A DNA stretch of 64,000 nt from Elephas maximus indicus (GCF_024166365.1 NC_064826.1:58297001-58361000), one strand, 5' to 3'. Shown: positions 35,146 to 47,200, counted from the first letter of the stretch. The notes: a model not told the origin generated them from the letters alone. A program made the numbers and translations.

Positions 35146-35352
35146 AAGCCCTGGTGGTGAGATAGTTAAGTGCTCAGCTGCTAACTGAAAGGTTGGTGGT
35201 TTGAACTGACCCAGTGGCACTGTAGGAGAAAAGACCTGGCAAGCAGCTCCCATAAGGATTACAGCCTAGATAAACCTATGGGGCAGTTCTACTGTGTCAC
35301 ATTTGGCCACTGTGAGTCAAAAATTGACTCAACGGCACCCAACAACATTATA
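35146..35352 (+). mobile_element. AfroSINE, long-body type
   Basis: Head CCCTGGTGGTGAGATAGTTA; tail CTGTGAGTCAAAAATTGACTC. The flanks TATAATATAATAAG (35132-35145) and TATAATGTGATAAG (35353-35366) are a 14-bp target duplication with two differences. Confidence 0.88.
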
Positions 35353-35366
35353 TATAATGTGATAAG

Positions 35367-36690
35367 TATTATAGAATTAAAAACTGGTGATACACATTGC
35401 CACATTTAGATCTCAGCTGCATGTGTCAAGATACATTAAGATTGCTTTATGATTCCCTGGCCAAGGATTTTATCATGTAGGCTCATTATCTGCTGTCTAG
35501 ACTGGGTCATTTGATTAAAGCCTGGGGTTCATCACAAGAAGGTCAGAGATTCAGTCATGTCTGTGTTAATTTACCTTGACCTCCATTTACATTCTAAATC
35601 CTGAACAGCTTCTTACAAATCTGTAGTTCACCAGAGATTCCGGATCAGTACCAGGAACTATCAGACAAACTATTCCATCTCACTGACTCAGGCACCTGAC
35701 TTGTTCACATTTCATGCCCATTTGTTTATTAGATGATTCGGTGACCTGTAGCAACTCGCTTGATATTTAGTGTCAGTTAGTGAATTTGGATTTTCTCTAG
35801 GACTAGTCAGAGATATTTATGATTTGTAAAAGTGATTTGATATTTTTAATTTTGAATTAAAGTTAATGAAAATTCCCCATAAATAGTCATTTATCCTTAT
35901 ATAAAAGCCACCAGGAATGATCTAAATATTGATAACTGCAAAATCAATTTAGGGGTTGAGCAGTTTTGCTGTGAATCTGAATGCCCACCCCCAATCTTGT
36001 TGATGGGGAGCTCCAGGTTCCTTTTTGGGAAGTCCCCTGAAGGCTGCTCATACTGCTTATGAATATATCCTTCTTCATCTCTATTACCAGTATTCTCCAT
36101 TTCTAATCTGGCTCTCAGAGGCAAGGGTGCCCAATGGCCATAGTGTCTCTAATGGTTGTCAACTCAAGCTGCTAGCCATGATATGGCCTCAAAGCTCCTC
36201 TATTTCTTATCCCAGGGGAGAGACTACTCTTGATGCTCCTTCCCCTATCCTTGTGCTATACTCTGATACACAACCTAGAGAGCAGTGTTGATTGATAAGT
36301 ATAATGAAATGTTCCCATTTTAATTCCTAGGTTCTTAATCTCTGCTCTTTTCAGTGGTGTGGTTGGAGCTGGCTTGCCAGTGAGAGCTTGAAATAGGCCA
36401 TGGTGGGAGTTCTTATGCCATAGAAGTCAGCAAATGAAATGCTACAAGTCAGGACATTTTTTTTCCCCCCATTGTGGAGATAATTACCAGCACACCACTG
36501 GCTCTTTTCCTTTAACTTGTATTCTTCTGCCTAAGACTTTGGCGTGTGGCCATGGAAATGGGAAAACTGTTGGTCTGACAGGCTGGTACCACCTTTCCAA
36601 TCCTGACTTTGCACCATGAGCCTAAAATCTCTTTCTTCAGGGACATCCTTTCTCAGAGGCTCATAGGTTATTTATAGAAAGATTACCCCT
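35367..36690. other. No gene or confident repeat
   Basis: Nothing recognised in this part of intron 1. Confidence 0.35.
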
Positions 36691-36695
36691 GCCCA

Positions 36696-36785
36696 ACCAA
36701 AAACCAAACCCATTGACCCATCGCTATCTAGTCAATTCTGACTCATAGTGACCCTGTAGGGCCCACGATTTTGGCTGTAAACTTG
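36696..36785 (-). mobile_element. AfroSINE, tail part only
   Basis: CCAAACCCATTGACCCATCG and GACTCATAGTGACCCTGTAG in antisense order. The head is absent. Confidence 0.75.
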
Positions 36786-39009
36786 ATACCTCTAGACTCT
36801 TGTTTCCCTCAGGGAGATGGATACAGGGACCCCTTTGCAAACCACCATCTCCAAACATCTTCCAGTCTTTCAGACATGCCTTACAATTAGGGTTAACGTT
36901 GTTTAGTATCTCAGTCTAAGAAAATCAGATTATTAACTGGGATGAACCCTTTACAAATTACCCTGTTAGCTGCTTTCTTCTCATCCTTCTCCCATTTCCT
37001 GTACCACCTAAGTCAGAGCAGTTGAACAGAATGAATAAATCATTTTAGTACATGGATACTAGAAAAGAAATAACTAGAAAAATAATAATTTTTTCTATAT
37101 GATTTGATATAATTTAGTTCTTTTGAACTGTTTAATAGACTTCATATCATATGCCATGTTTTCAGATATTAAAGGACTAAAATGTTTTACTTAAACTAAT
37201 TAAAGCTTTTTAAAGTTCAGTATTCCAATCTTCATAACCTCAGTCAAATGCCTTAATCACACTTCACTCTTTAAAATGGATTACTCTTTAAAATAAATTA
37301 AAATCCAAAGTGCTATGGTTATAAATTATTAAAATTACCCAGTATAGCAACATTACAGGGTTAATAAAATTGAGATTAATGAGAAGAAACATCAAGGTTC
37401 CTGCAGTTTCTGCTTTTTTATAGTCATAATTATTTCACCTATATACTTATATAGTACAAAGCAATCTCACCTTTATCCCCAAATGGCAGGTAGTTGAAAT
37501 CTGGACTTTGTCAGGACACTTTGACCTGTTAACTAATACAGTGCAGGGGAAATTCATACACATTACCCACTATGTCCACACTGATCAGCATCTTCCAAAA
37601 ATAAAAATCAGTCTTATACACAATGTCTTGATAGGATTTCATGTTTTCAACAGAGATTTACAGAATAGCCTCTCTGCCAGGCCCTGTGCTAGACAAGAGG
37701 GATAAAGTGATAAACTAGACTGTTTCTGTTGCCTGGGAGCCACAGTCTCAGCGAGGATATAGACAGATAACCAAACTTCTACAATTCAGTGTGTGAGGGC
37801 CACTGAGGGAAATATGCAGACTGGATATGAGCCCAGAGGAGAGGCCATCACATGCCCCGGAAACAAGTTTATCAAAGTCTTTGCAAAATTGCTTTAGCCA
37901 CCGTTTAACTTGGGCTCAAAACTGCTTCCACACCCTGTAGTAACAGCAAATACAGATGAAAGATGTATAATTAGTGCTGACCATTCACGGGCCTGCTCCT
38001 GTTCACTTATTCCACAGTGCTGGTGCCATCACCACTGAAGACCTGTTTAGAGCCCTGGCTCTGTTCTTGATGTAATTTTTTTCTTTAATAACTAGTGCTG
38101 AGTCAAGAGAGATGACTATCTAGTCTGTGGTCTAGTGATAACTCTCTGTTAGGTGTGCTATATAGTTATATTAAGTTATCTTTTAGCCTTCTTTTTATTC
38201 AGAATACAATTCCTAACTTTTCAAAACACCATTTGCACACATTTCCTTTCTTTTAAGATAAAAAGTGAACTTTACTTCATCCTGACATTAGGACCTATCA
38301 TATAATCTACATTTTAAAGTAACATTCTTCTATCAAAATAACTTCTCAGAAATAGGCAAAGTATAGTACAGTAAGACCTTTCCACACATGGCTGAGTAAA
38401 TTCATCTGGCAGATTGTAGCCATGAATTTAAATTATGATGTCAATGTCCTGCCTAGTTAATTAGACTGGAAATACTCCTTTTAGCAGAATATTGCATTCT
38501 TTTTGCAGTGATATATTTCTGGAAGATAATCTTCAAAAGTACAAGCATTCTTTGTTCTCTTTTCCTTAATTTTGGAAGAAAAGATTGTTAATGTGTGTAG
38601 GCCAAGTGTGTTTTCTTATCATGCATGATTTTAAGTCTTAATTATCCTTTAATTATTTACTTAATTTCATTCTTCCTAAGACTGATTTCTTCTTAACCAA
38701 AGAACAAGTGTTAATTCAAATCATTTTGGAAATGGCCTAAAAATCATTCAAATTATCTTAAGTAGATTTAACACAGCATATGAATTACTCAGGAAGTCTT
38801 GATAATTAACTAATGATCCATTCTTTGGATTTATAAAGAAGATAGTCAAACAAGTAACTTCAGAGGCCTTGTCTTTGTCAACCTTATTTCTATTATTATC
38901 CAGCCTACCTATATATAACCTCAGAAAAGAAAGTCACTCAGAAAACTTCCTTTTCTATAGCTGGTTCTAGATTCTTACAGTAGGAATTATGGGGAGATGT
39001 AGATGCAGA
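36786..39009. other. No gene; L2 fragment near 37,650-37,850
   Basis: Mostly unique-looking AT-rich intron 1 DNA. CTCTGCCAGGCCCTGTGCTAG near 37,670 begins an antisense L2 stretch. Confidence 0.4.
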
Positions 39010-39184
39010 GGAAACCCTAGTGGCGTAGTGGTTAAGTGCTATGGCTGCTAACCAAGAGGCCGGCAGTTCAAATCCACCAGGTGCTCTTTGGAAACTCTAT
39101 GGGGCAGTTCTACTCTGTCCTATAGGGTCACTATGAGTTGGAATTGACTCGACGGCAGTGGGTTTGGTTGTTTTTTTTTTTTTG
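39010..39184 (+). mobile_element. AfroSINE, well preserved
   Basis: Head ACCCTAGTGGCGTAGTGGTT, B-box GTTCAAATCC, tail GACTCGACGGCAGTGGGTTTGG. Flanked by GTAGATGCAGA (38999-39009) and GTAGATGAAGA (39185-39195). Confidence 0.92.
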
Positions 39185-39444
39185 GTAGATGAAGACACCT
39201 AACAAATGACCTCTTTGGGGGAGGAAAGCCCAGAGGAAACTACAAGGTGCCTTAGCAAGTCTTCAAGCTTTGAAGGGCTATTATGTTATTGTCAGAAACT
39301 TATCAACCTTCTTAATATTTTAAAAAGAAATGATTTTTAAATAGCACCTGATAAAGTCCAAATGAATTAGGAGGAGAATTGGATGGTGAGGATCATGAAA
39401 CACTGTAACATGTTCCTAGAGGTGACTGAAGAATCAGCTACTTG

Positions 39445-40140
39445 TTTCTGTTAGGTGCCATTGAGTCAGTTCTGACTCATAGCAACCCTATGTACAACAG
39501 AATGAAAGACCGCCCAGTCCTGCGTCATCCGCGCAATCATTGCTACGTTTGCCAGTCTGTCAGTCCAACTCATTGAGGGTCTTCCTCTTTTTCGCTGACT
39601 CTCTACTTTACCAGGAGACTGTGGTGGTGTAGTGGTTAAGAGCTATGGCTACTAACCAAAAGGTCAACAGTTTGAATCTACCAGGCACTCCTTGAAAAAT
39701 CTATGAGGCAGTTCTCACTTTCCTATAGGGTTGCTATGAGTTGGAATTGACTTGCTGGCAATAAGTTTTTTGTTTGTTTGTTTGGCTACTTTACCAAGTG
39801 TGATGTCCTTCTCCAGGGACCGGTCCCTCCTAATAACATGTCCAAAGTATGTGAGATTAAGTCCCGTCATCCTTGTTTTTAAGGAGCATTCTGGCTGTAC
39901 TTCTTGCAAGACAGACTTGTTCGTTCTGGCAGTCCATGGTATATTCAATATTCTTCGCCAACACCACAATTCAGAGGCATCCATTTTTCTGTGGTCTTCC
40001 TTATTCACTGTCCAGCTTGCACATGCATATGAAGTGACTGAAAATATCATGGTTTGGGTCAGATGCACCTTAGTCCTTGAAGTAACATCTTTGCTTTTGA
40101 ACAAAGCAGCAGATTGACCCAATGCAATATGTCATTTGAT
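39445..40140 (-). mobile_element. RTE 3' fragment, antisense, split by an AfroSINE
   Basis: Reverse of the RTE 3' 500 bases (TTAGGTGCCATTGAGTCAGT; TAATAACATGTCCAAAGTATG; CTTGCAAGACAGACTTGTTC). A broken reverse transcriptase C-terminal frame remains on the minus strand at 40122-39800. Confidence 0.88.
39614..39786 (+). mobile_element. AfroSINE inside RTE
   Basis: Head GTGGTGGTGTAGTGGTTAAG, tail GGGTTGCTATGAGTTGGAA, T/G-rich end. Perfect 10-bp target duplication TACTTTACCA at 39604-39613 and 39787-39796. Confidence 0.93.
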
Positions 40141-41794
40141 TTAATAATAACGGGGCAATTTACAGGTGGCCCTTAGGAGACAAGGTAATGCAGAGTGACA
40201 GCTCAGGGTTTCTTCAACTTTAAAATTCTATGACAAATAAACCTATTTTCTTAAAATTGTTTAAACAAGGCATAAGGCTGAGGGTTTTTGGTTTATTAAC
40301 AGGTATATAAAATTTTATTTGGTTCCTTCTAAACAACAATTAGCAAGTTTAAGCAAGGCAGAAGTCTGGAAATCATTTTCAGATTAGGGGTCAGGCCTTG
40401 TACAGGATGGTTTCTAAACTCAACGCTGCAGTGTGAACTTCAGCAGAACCGTAAACGTTGCCCAATGGAGAAAGGGCTATGACCTAGTGTCTCTGTACAC
40501 ACGTACCATTTGCTTTACCACCTCGAAGCCTGATAAATAGTGAGTGCCTCATGCATTTTTCTGGGTCGGCTGTGCTTGCCGTGCAGGTAGCGTACACGCA
40601 GGTAGAATTTCATACCGTGCTAAATCACAGCATGCTGGAAGACTCCGGGCCTTGCAAAAAGGCCATATCTCGAAAAAGTTACTGCTTCAAATAAATGTGC
40701 CGTTTTGTAAAATTACACCTACTGTATCAGAAAAAAAATGTTCTTAGTTGTAAGTGACATTTCTATAACTGCCATGTATAGGGAACGGGACATTCTCACA
40801 TAGCAGGGTTGAAGAATGGTTTTGAAAGCTAAGCGTATTCTCTGAATGATAAATGTGACAGAACTCTGAGGTGCTCAAGTGGGACTTCCCCTCTAGGGGT
40901 GAGTAGTTTCTCTATAAAAACGAAACCTCTATTTTTATGAAAAAAGTAATAGCTTGGTTATACTTGTGACATTAAGGAGATATTCAATCCATTTTAGACC
41001 TGAAGGCATTTAGTCAAAGCTTTTCACCTTGTCGGAGTTGGACTTTGGGCATCATCTGGTCCAATAGTCTTTTATTTTACATGTGTGGAAACTGAGGCTG
41101 ACAGGTTGAGCTAGTTAAAACCATTAAAACCACAAATAGAACCCCCCACCCCCAGCCAATTCACTTTCCACTACACCAGTCCTCTTCTAAAGAAAGCTGC
41201 AAATTACCATCCAGAGAAAAAAACTACCTCCCACCTGTCTCTGGAAGAACAGGAAACTAAAACTTTATTTATTCTTTACAATAAATCCCATTTCAAACAA
41301 CATTTCTCTGCTAAAGCAATTGCCAAGGAAATTTAGATCAAGCTTAAGAATGAAAGTGCTTGCAGATCTCAGACAAGTTTTCAGCTCTTGGTCAAGAAAC
41401 TGCCTCAGATAGCAGACTGTGGAAATTGCCGAAGGCAATTTTTTTCCATGCTTTTTTCTGACTGGCTCCACAGGTTTGCTGTTGCACAGCAGCAAGACAG
41501 AGAGAAGGAACCCAACTGCTAAGTTGTCTCCTTTGGACCTCTCAGAACCCTGGTGTAGAGATGAGTGATAAAACTCCAGAAGCCAGAAGCTGGCAGAATT
41601 GCCTAACTGATCACGTGATTTCCCAGAGACCGTGCAGGGGTACGGTGGGGATTTTGGGAGTAGCTTCTATCCAGTGCAAGAGCACTGGGGAGTGGGGTCC
41701 TGGAAGTAGGGGCTTGGAGTAGTTGGAGGCAGAGCAGATAAGGGAGGGGGCCGGTCGTGAAAGTTACAAAGCAAGAGCCAGCAATGTGACCCAC
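40141..41794. other. First-intron DNA next to exon 1; MIR piece near 41,060-41,190
   Basis: A MIR-like antisense stretch (ACATGTGTGGAAACTGAGGC; TTCACTTTCCACTACACCAG) lies near 41.1 kb. A CpG-containing island at 40,550-40,740 stands out from AT-rich DNA. G+C rises from 41.6 kb toward the promoter. Confidence 0.45.
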
Positions 41795-41908
41795 CTGCGA
41801 GAGAGGCTTTTCCGAGGCGGCTGTAATTCAGTGCGGTTGCTGGGCTGCTGCGTTGGTTGGGTCAGGAGGGGAGAGGGAAGTTCTCAGCGCCTCCAGGTCA
41901 GTACCGCA
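41795..41908 (-). other. STEAP4: Probable noncoding exon 1 of STEAP4 (5' UTR)
   Basis: The minus strand shows a TATA box followed about 30 bases later by a GC-rich stretch that ends in GCAG and a GTGGGT donor (GT at 41794-41793). Splicing to exon 2 would give GCAG-TT-ATGG. The leader has no ATG, so nothing upstream competes with the start codon. The distance from the last coding base (about 28.6 kb) resembles the human gene, about 30 kb as I recall it. The exact start is inferred from TATA spacing and is uncertain by about 10 bases. Confidence 0.7.
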
Positions 41909-41932
41909 CCTCTCAGCTCTTCACTCTCGGCC

Positions 41933-41939
41933 TTATATA
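41933..41939 (-). promoter_or_regulatory. STEAP4: TATA box of the STEAP4 promoter
   Basis: TATATAA reads on the minus strand inside TTATATAAGG, about 30 bases upstream of the proposed exon 1 start. The surrounding 41.7-42.2 kb is clearly richer in G+C and CpG than the AT-rich flanks, as expected for a promoter. Confidence 0.7.
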
Positions 41940-41971
41940 AGAAGTGAAAGACGGGAGGGAGGGCCCGCTAG

Positions 41972-41980
41972 ATTTCGCAA
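41972..41980 (-). promoter_or_regulatory. C/EBP-like site in the STEAP4 promoter
   Basis: TTGCGAAAT on the minus strand fits the C/EBP pattern T-T/G-NN-G-N-AA-T/G and lies about 68 bases upstream of the inferred transcription start. C/EBP-alpha regulation of hepatic STEAP4 is established in mouse and human; binding at this exact site is inferred. Confidence 0.5.
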
Positions 41981-42005
41981 GAGAAGCGGTGGGTGAATAA
42001 AGTGT

Positions 42006-42014
42006 TTCCAGGAA
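42006..42014. promoter_or_regulatory. STAT (GAS-type) site in the STEAP4 promoter
   Basis: TTCCAGGAA is a perfect TTC-N3-GAA STAT element, about 102 bases upstream of the inferred start. STEAP4 is known to respond to STAT3-activating cytokines such as IL-6, so the site fits, but occupancy is inferred. Confidence 0.5.
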
Positions 42015-42025
42015 GAATTCAAGAC

Positions 42026-42034
42026 GGGAATCCC
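42026..42034. promoter_or_regulatory. NF-kB-like palindrome in the STEAP4 promoter
   Basis: GGGAATCCC is a palindromic kB-type half-site pair, 12 bases beyond the STAT element. STEAP4 is TNF-inducible, which makes a kB element plausible. Such 9-mers also arise by chance in GC-rich DNA. Confidence 0.35.
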
Positions 42035-42462
42035 GGGCAGCTGGAAGGACTAGAACTTCCTGTGCGGTTGCTGTTGCTGCTGGTGCTGCAGATGCTGCCG
42101 CTGCTCCTGGAAATGGGGTTTTAAAGGGTTTTTCCGGAGCCCTTGGGCGCTGTGTATTAGAGACAGATTGAGGCGTGAAGTTGGGGAGGAGTCTTTTCCT
42201 TGAGGAGCCCAAGACGCCTGTGAGTAGCTGGGAAAACACCACCTGTGCTACCTGTACTAGGCTTCTGGGCATTTCTCCTTTTGCCAGTTGGCACAGTTCT
42301 GAGTAAAAGGACATTTCCCTTTTCTGCCTGGAAGCCCTGGACTCTTTAAGGGTCTCAAAACTTGAATGATCTTGAGTTTAGGGGTCTTAATTTAAGTAGG
42401 TTAAATCAAAAGACATAAACCAAATGAGAGAAAGATGATGATGTGGATGCCTTATCACTGGA

Positions 42463-42640
42463 GTCCCTGGCTGGTGTAAGCTGTTAACACACTCAGCTGC
42501 TAACGGAAAAGCTGGAGATTGGAGTCTACCCAGAGGTGCCTGGGAAAAAAAGGCCTTACAGTCTACTTCAGAAAAATCAGCCACTGAAGACCCTGTGAAG
42601 CACAGTTCTACCTTGAGTAGGCTTGATGACAACTGGTTAT
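42463..42640 (+). mobile_element. AfroSINE variant
   Basis: Diverged head (AGTCCCTGGCTGGTGTAAGC), body with AAATCAGCCACTGAAGACCC and tail TAGGCTTGATGACAACTGG. It lies about 550 bp upstream of the promoter. Confidence 0.75.
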
Positions 42641-43059
42641 ATGTATATGCAATGGGTATGTCTTTCTAGGAGGAGCTCAAAATCCACAGCCATGGTAGTT
42701 TAAGATTTAAATAATCATGGTAACCTCTGGGGAAAATACCCCTTCCCTGTCATTTTCTTCAGTCTATAACATAGAGTCTTCCCAATCTGTCTCTCATTCA
42801 GCCAGCCATCTGGCCTTAAGGTCCACGGTGCGCTTGCCAAGACAGCAGATGGCCCACCTGTGGAAGAGGCCTGGCCCCAGTACTTTTGCCTGGATTGCAA
42901 CTCTCTGCACAGCATCTTGTGGAGTCAGCTCAGACTCCACATCTTCCAAGAGCTCTTTTCTGAGTCCCTCGTTGCAATTAATCTTTTCTTTCTCCATACA
43001 GTGTAGTTTCTGCTTCTAACCCAGCAGTTACGGCAGTTTGCCTCTCATGACAGTCATTA

Positions 43060-43205
43060 TTGTGTATGTGTTTCTTCCACTGGACTGCAAGCTCTGAAAA
43101 TTGGCACCCTATCCACGTCAGCCAGGAATTCTCTACCATACCTACTGTAGTGCTTTGCATATAATAAGCACTCAATATTTACTGCATTCATGAATGAATA
43201 CATCT
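43060..43205 (+). mobile_element. L2 3' end
   Basis: CCACTGGACTGCAAGCTCTG, TGCTTTGCATATAATAAGCA and CTCAATATTTACTGCATTCAT form the L2 3' end, closing with ATGAATGAAT. Confidence 0.75.
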
Positions 43206-43585
43206 ATTGCCAATTATTATATTTTGCAAAAAGGCCATCTGATAGTATTCTTTGGTGATGGAACAACTAAAAAAGTATTCATTGATTGTATAGCATCTAA
43301 TTGTCCCAGGTTGAAGACTGACAGGGTGAAAGAAGAGTGTGTAACCTGCTGGTGTGTCCCCAGGTTGCCTCAGGATTATAGAACACAGCTATGGGGGCAT
43401 CCTCCCAGTCTAGCATCTGGCCTTAAGCTTTGTGGGAACAGAAACTTGATTCTTAGCACACTGCACTTGATACAACCAGAATGCTGATTTGTTAGTTGCT
43501 ACTTTTTTAATTTTTTACTGGTATATAAAACAAATACTGTAGTCACCCGGCAAATACATTTGCTGAGGGCTCCAGAAAGTCTGGC

Positions 43586-44224
43586 CAGTGGTGTTGCTAG
43601 GGTCGTGTGGTGGGTGTGGACCACACCAGCTGACACTGTCAGAGGGGGTGATGGCAAAATGGCTGTCTCTTAAATTTTTGTGCAGTGTTTCAGCAGAAAT
43701 TTATTATTTTTTTAATGAAAATATCCCTGCAGTTAGTTATAACAACAAAAATGTTTTTCGTAAGCCCAGCTTATATGTATCAATATACCTACAAGGCTAG
43801 CCTCATTGATAATTTACCTTTTGAATCTTCTAATGCACTCCAGTCAGAGCTGTCGTTATTACCCGATTACAATGACACTTCGAATGACATGGTTTCATCT
43901 GCACAGGCTATAAGCACACGCTGTTGCTTTTGTTGCTGCCAGTGTTTTTATAGTTGCTGATTTTGTCAAATTTTCTTGTGTTTTAGCTACAGTATTGTGG
44001 TAATCAGTATTTGTGAACCTGTATCACTAACTTTTTTAAGAATGGAGCAGTAATTAATGGAAAAGGAGTGATATACAAGAATTACGATTTATGAGTAGCA
44101 TTAGTACAAAAATCATTACTAAGGATTCTGTATGGTCTACTATGGGAGGAGGTCCATGGGGGGGGTGTGGAGATGACACCATGAGTTACTGCATTGGGTG
44201 ACACCAGCCCTAGTGATGCCACTG
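43586..44224. mobile_element. Probable non-autonomous hAT-type DNA transposon
   Basis: The 639-bp segment starts CAGTGGTGTTGCTAGGG and ends with the reverse complement of CAGTGGCATCACTAGGG. All six differences in the 20-bp ends are transitions. The 8-bp flanks AGTCTGGC and TTCCTGGC agree at five positions. No transposase frame is present. Confidence 0.6.
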
Positions 44225-47200
44225 TTCCTGGCCATCACATTCTCTCCTTGTAGGCATATCCTGGAAGTCATTTTTTGCACAGAAGGCTGCACAATAAACA
44301 GGCGCTCAAAACTATACACAAGTACTTGATTCCAAGTTTTGCTGGCATCTGGCTAAGAGAGTCAGTGATGTCCATCCATACTATGGTGACATATATGCCA
44401 CCAGAAGAAGACAGCTGAGGTCTGTGGGCCAGGTCACTCTGGTTTCTGGACAGTGCTTGGATCCATTAAGAGTTGACATAATGGAGAATCATATTCCCAA
44501 ATGTAGCCTCCAGCTAATAACAACAGGATCATTGCCTTATATACTTGTCGTTATTAGGTGGATGAAAAATTTTAAAACCCTGTATTTACAAGAGGCAGAT
44601 ATATTTCGGTTATATGAGCTCTTTCCTTTGCCAAAGGCAACAAGAGTCCCAGAAAAGGAAGATTCAATTAGTGGGATATGAAGGATGGAAAAATGTCTCT
44701 ATATTAGTATTAAAGTTAAGAGGTACTTGACTTATTTATCTTGTGGTTTAAAGGTTGATTTTTTTCCCTTGGTCCTAGAAGGGCCTCAGAATTCATAACT
44801 CTCCTAGTCTTTTCTTAGCCTCGCTGTAGGGGAAAATTAAACTTCTGAAGATGCTGAAATCTAAATACCTGAGGATTTGCTCTTGGTAGAATTCGTCCTT
44901 TGCCCCATAGTCTTATCAACAGAACTTGAGGCAAGTCTTCCCAGAAGTTGCACACCACCAAAGAGTTCCCATTTTAGATTTCCACCTCTACTATGGCCCT
45001 GAATATTTCCTGATACCTCCTCACTTGCCAACTTGCTTTTCCAAATTGCTAGCATGGCAGAATTTAGGAAAAATGAAGTAGGCCTAAAGCTAGTGTTAAT
45101 TAAATGTTACAAAATGATCAAATAAAAATTTGCCTTTTTCTATGTCATTTTTCTCCTTTTCAGGAGCCCCCTCTCTACCGTTTCAGTCCTTGGTCTCTCC
45201 TCCCTTTCCCCCAAGGCCTCTCTTCACAGTGCCCCACATCTTATTATGGAGTGGGGCTTTCAAATGTGCTGGCCCTATGTCGCATTCACCCACAGGCCTG
45301 AAGGTGACTGACTTCATCAGGAACGTGTATAAAAAATTTTAAGGTTTGCTTTCTAGATATTTTGGAAATAGAAGAAAATTAAAGGACTTTTGGAGGTGTG
45401 ACTTCTTAACCCAAAGAAATGAATCTCTAATGGTGGCTATTCCTGGCATCCTGGGGGATACTTTTGAGTATGAGTGTAAGGAATGTTATATCTTTTGCTT
45501 GCCCAGAATCCAGGACCAGGACCAGGACTAAGGTGAGGTGAGTAAGGAACCTAGGGCACAAAAACTTGAGAAGCACTCACTCTCAAGGCTGACCTTGAAA
45601 TAGAATGAACCTGAGAGTAAGTGTCTCCTTAAATTTTGTCTTCTTGTTCCCACACTGGCCTCATTCTAGTCCTGGCCCTGCACCACCATTTCCCCTCCTA
45701 CTACCCTATTTTTGTGTAAATAATATGCGCCTTCTGTGTTTGTTTGCTGTAATAGTGCCCTCCTCTGCGAGGTGCCCTCACAAGCAGTGCCATGCCAATT
45801 CTCTTCTATACGCTGCTATTAAAAAAAAAAAAAATTTGCACAGTGCACCTATGACCCTGGGGAGGTGGGAGAGTGGAGGGGGAGTGGAGAGTGCAAACAA
45901 ATGCAGAAGGTGCTCGTTATTTGCATAAAAATTTGGTAATATCTTCATTTTCCTTTGCATTTGCTCGCAGTCTCAAACTTTGTGGTGCAGGTGGAAGCGA
46001 CAGCACTGCTGAGGTCCAGGAGTAGGCATGTGTCCTAGGGCTGGCCAATCAAAGCACACAGCTTCCTTTGTCTAGTGATTGGCTCAGGGATGGCATGTGA
46101 CCTGAGCTGGGCCCATAGAAATCTTTCTTGGAACAACCTAGAAAAAGGCTTATCAAAATCTTAGAATGTAAACCAGGGGCACTGTAAGGGGAAATGACGT
46201 CTAAGAAAGAAGCCACTTCATTGGGTGCATCAAGTGATGAGAGGAAATAGATTTCTGAAATTATTGGAACACCATACCTAGAAAGGCCCCTGTACCTCTC
46301 TAGATTACATGAGTCAGTAATTTATGTAGTCTTGGTGGATATGATGGGATTGGTAATTTATGTAGTCTTGGTGGATACTATGGGATTGGGTAGGATGAGA
46401 AGAGACCTTCTCAGTCATCCTTCTGCAATCATACTGCCTCAGGTGGCTTCATCGCAATATGCAATCAGAATGAGGATGACATTTGTTGTTCAAAAAAACT
46501 TTTCTAAGTTTTCTTGTAGTAGATTTGAGACCTGGGTAACAATCAGTCTTTATAATTTAAGTTTCTCAGCCAATTCCTGGTAGATTTGGAAATGTAATTT
46601 CCTGCCTCAGAAAACATCTTTTTCTACTTCTCTTTCCTATTCTACTGGGAAGTGGGTTAATAGAAATACCTTTCTACTCCCCCACCCCAGCCCCGCTCAA
46701 ATGCAAAGGGTACAGTGAAAAAACCAGGCCATTGACCTGGTCTTAACCAATTTCTAGGATTCCTGCCAACACAGACCAGGAAACAAAACCAAACAACATT
46801 ATGCCACCCACCTGTATCCAAAAAAAGCATTGATGGGAAAATATACCAGACACAGACAGTATTAGAGACTGCCTAGGTGATGATGTCATGAGCGACAATA
46901 AAGAATTTTAAAATAAGACATGCCCTAAATAACATGACTCTGTCAGTAGAAATTCAAGAGTAGAAGAGTTGAATGTGTGAGATGAACAAATAATAATATT
47001 TTAAAAGTCACTGCCCAAGCCTGCAAGTGGGGAGAAGTTATTTCAGGGAATTAGAAATGACAAGAAATCCCTGCCGTTTCTCATCTGGGTCTGTAACTCC
47101 CTGGGTCACAAAGTCTGTGTATTTTTGGAGGCTCCTGGGACACTGGCAAGCCTACAGACTGACCATCAACACTGGAAATCGGGAGGCAGTTGAAGCACCC

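Larger units (their letters stand above)
18302..41794 (-). other. STEAP4 intron 1 (about 23.5 kb)
   Basis: The intron runs from the GTGGGT donor of exon 1 to the T-rich CAG acceptor before the start codon. It is mostly interspersed repeats, listed separately. A large first intron after a short untranslated exon is also the arrangement of human STEAP4. Confidence 0.7.

Noticed and set aside
41913..42314. 133-residue minus-strand open frame upstream of exon 1
   Set aside because: It crosses the TATA box and promoter, is low-complexity in parts, and no splice or homology evidence supports it.
42794..42997. 67-residue minus-strand open frame, possible processed pseudogene
   Set aside because: I could not match it to any protein, and the right end runs toward an L2 element.
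44424..44681. 85-residue plus-strand open frame
   Set aside because: No known domain, no splice context; length is expected by chance.
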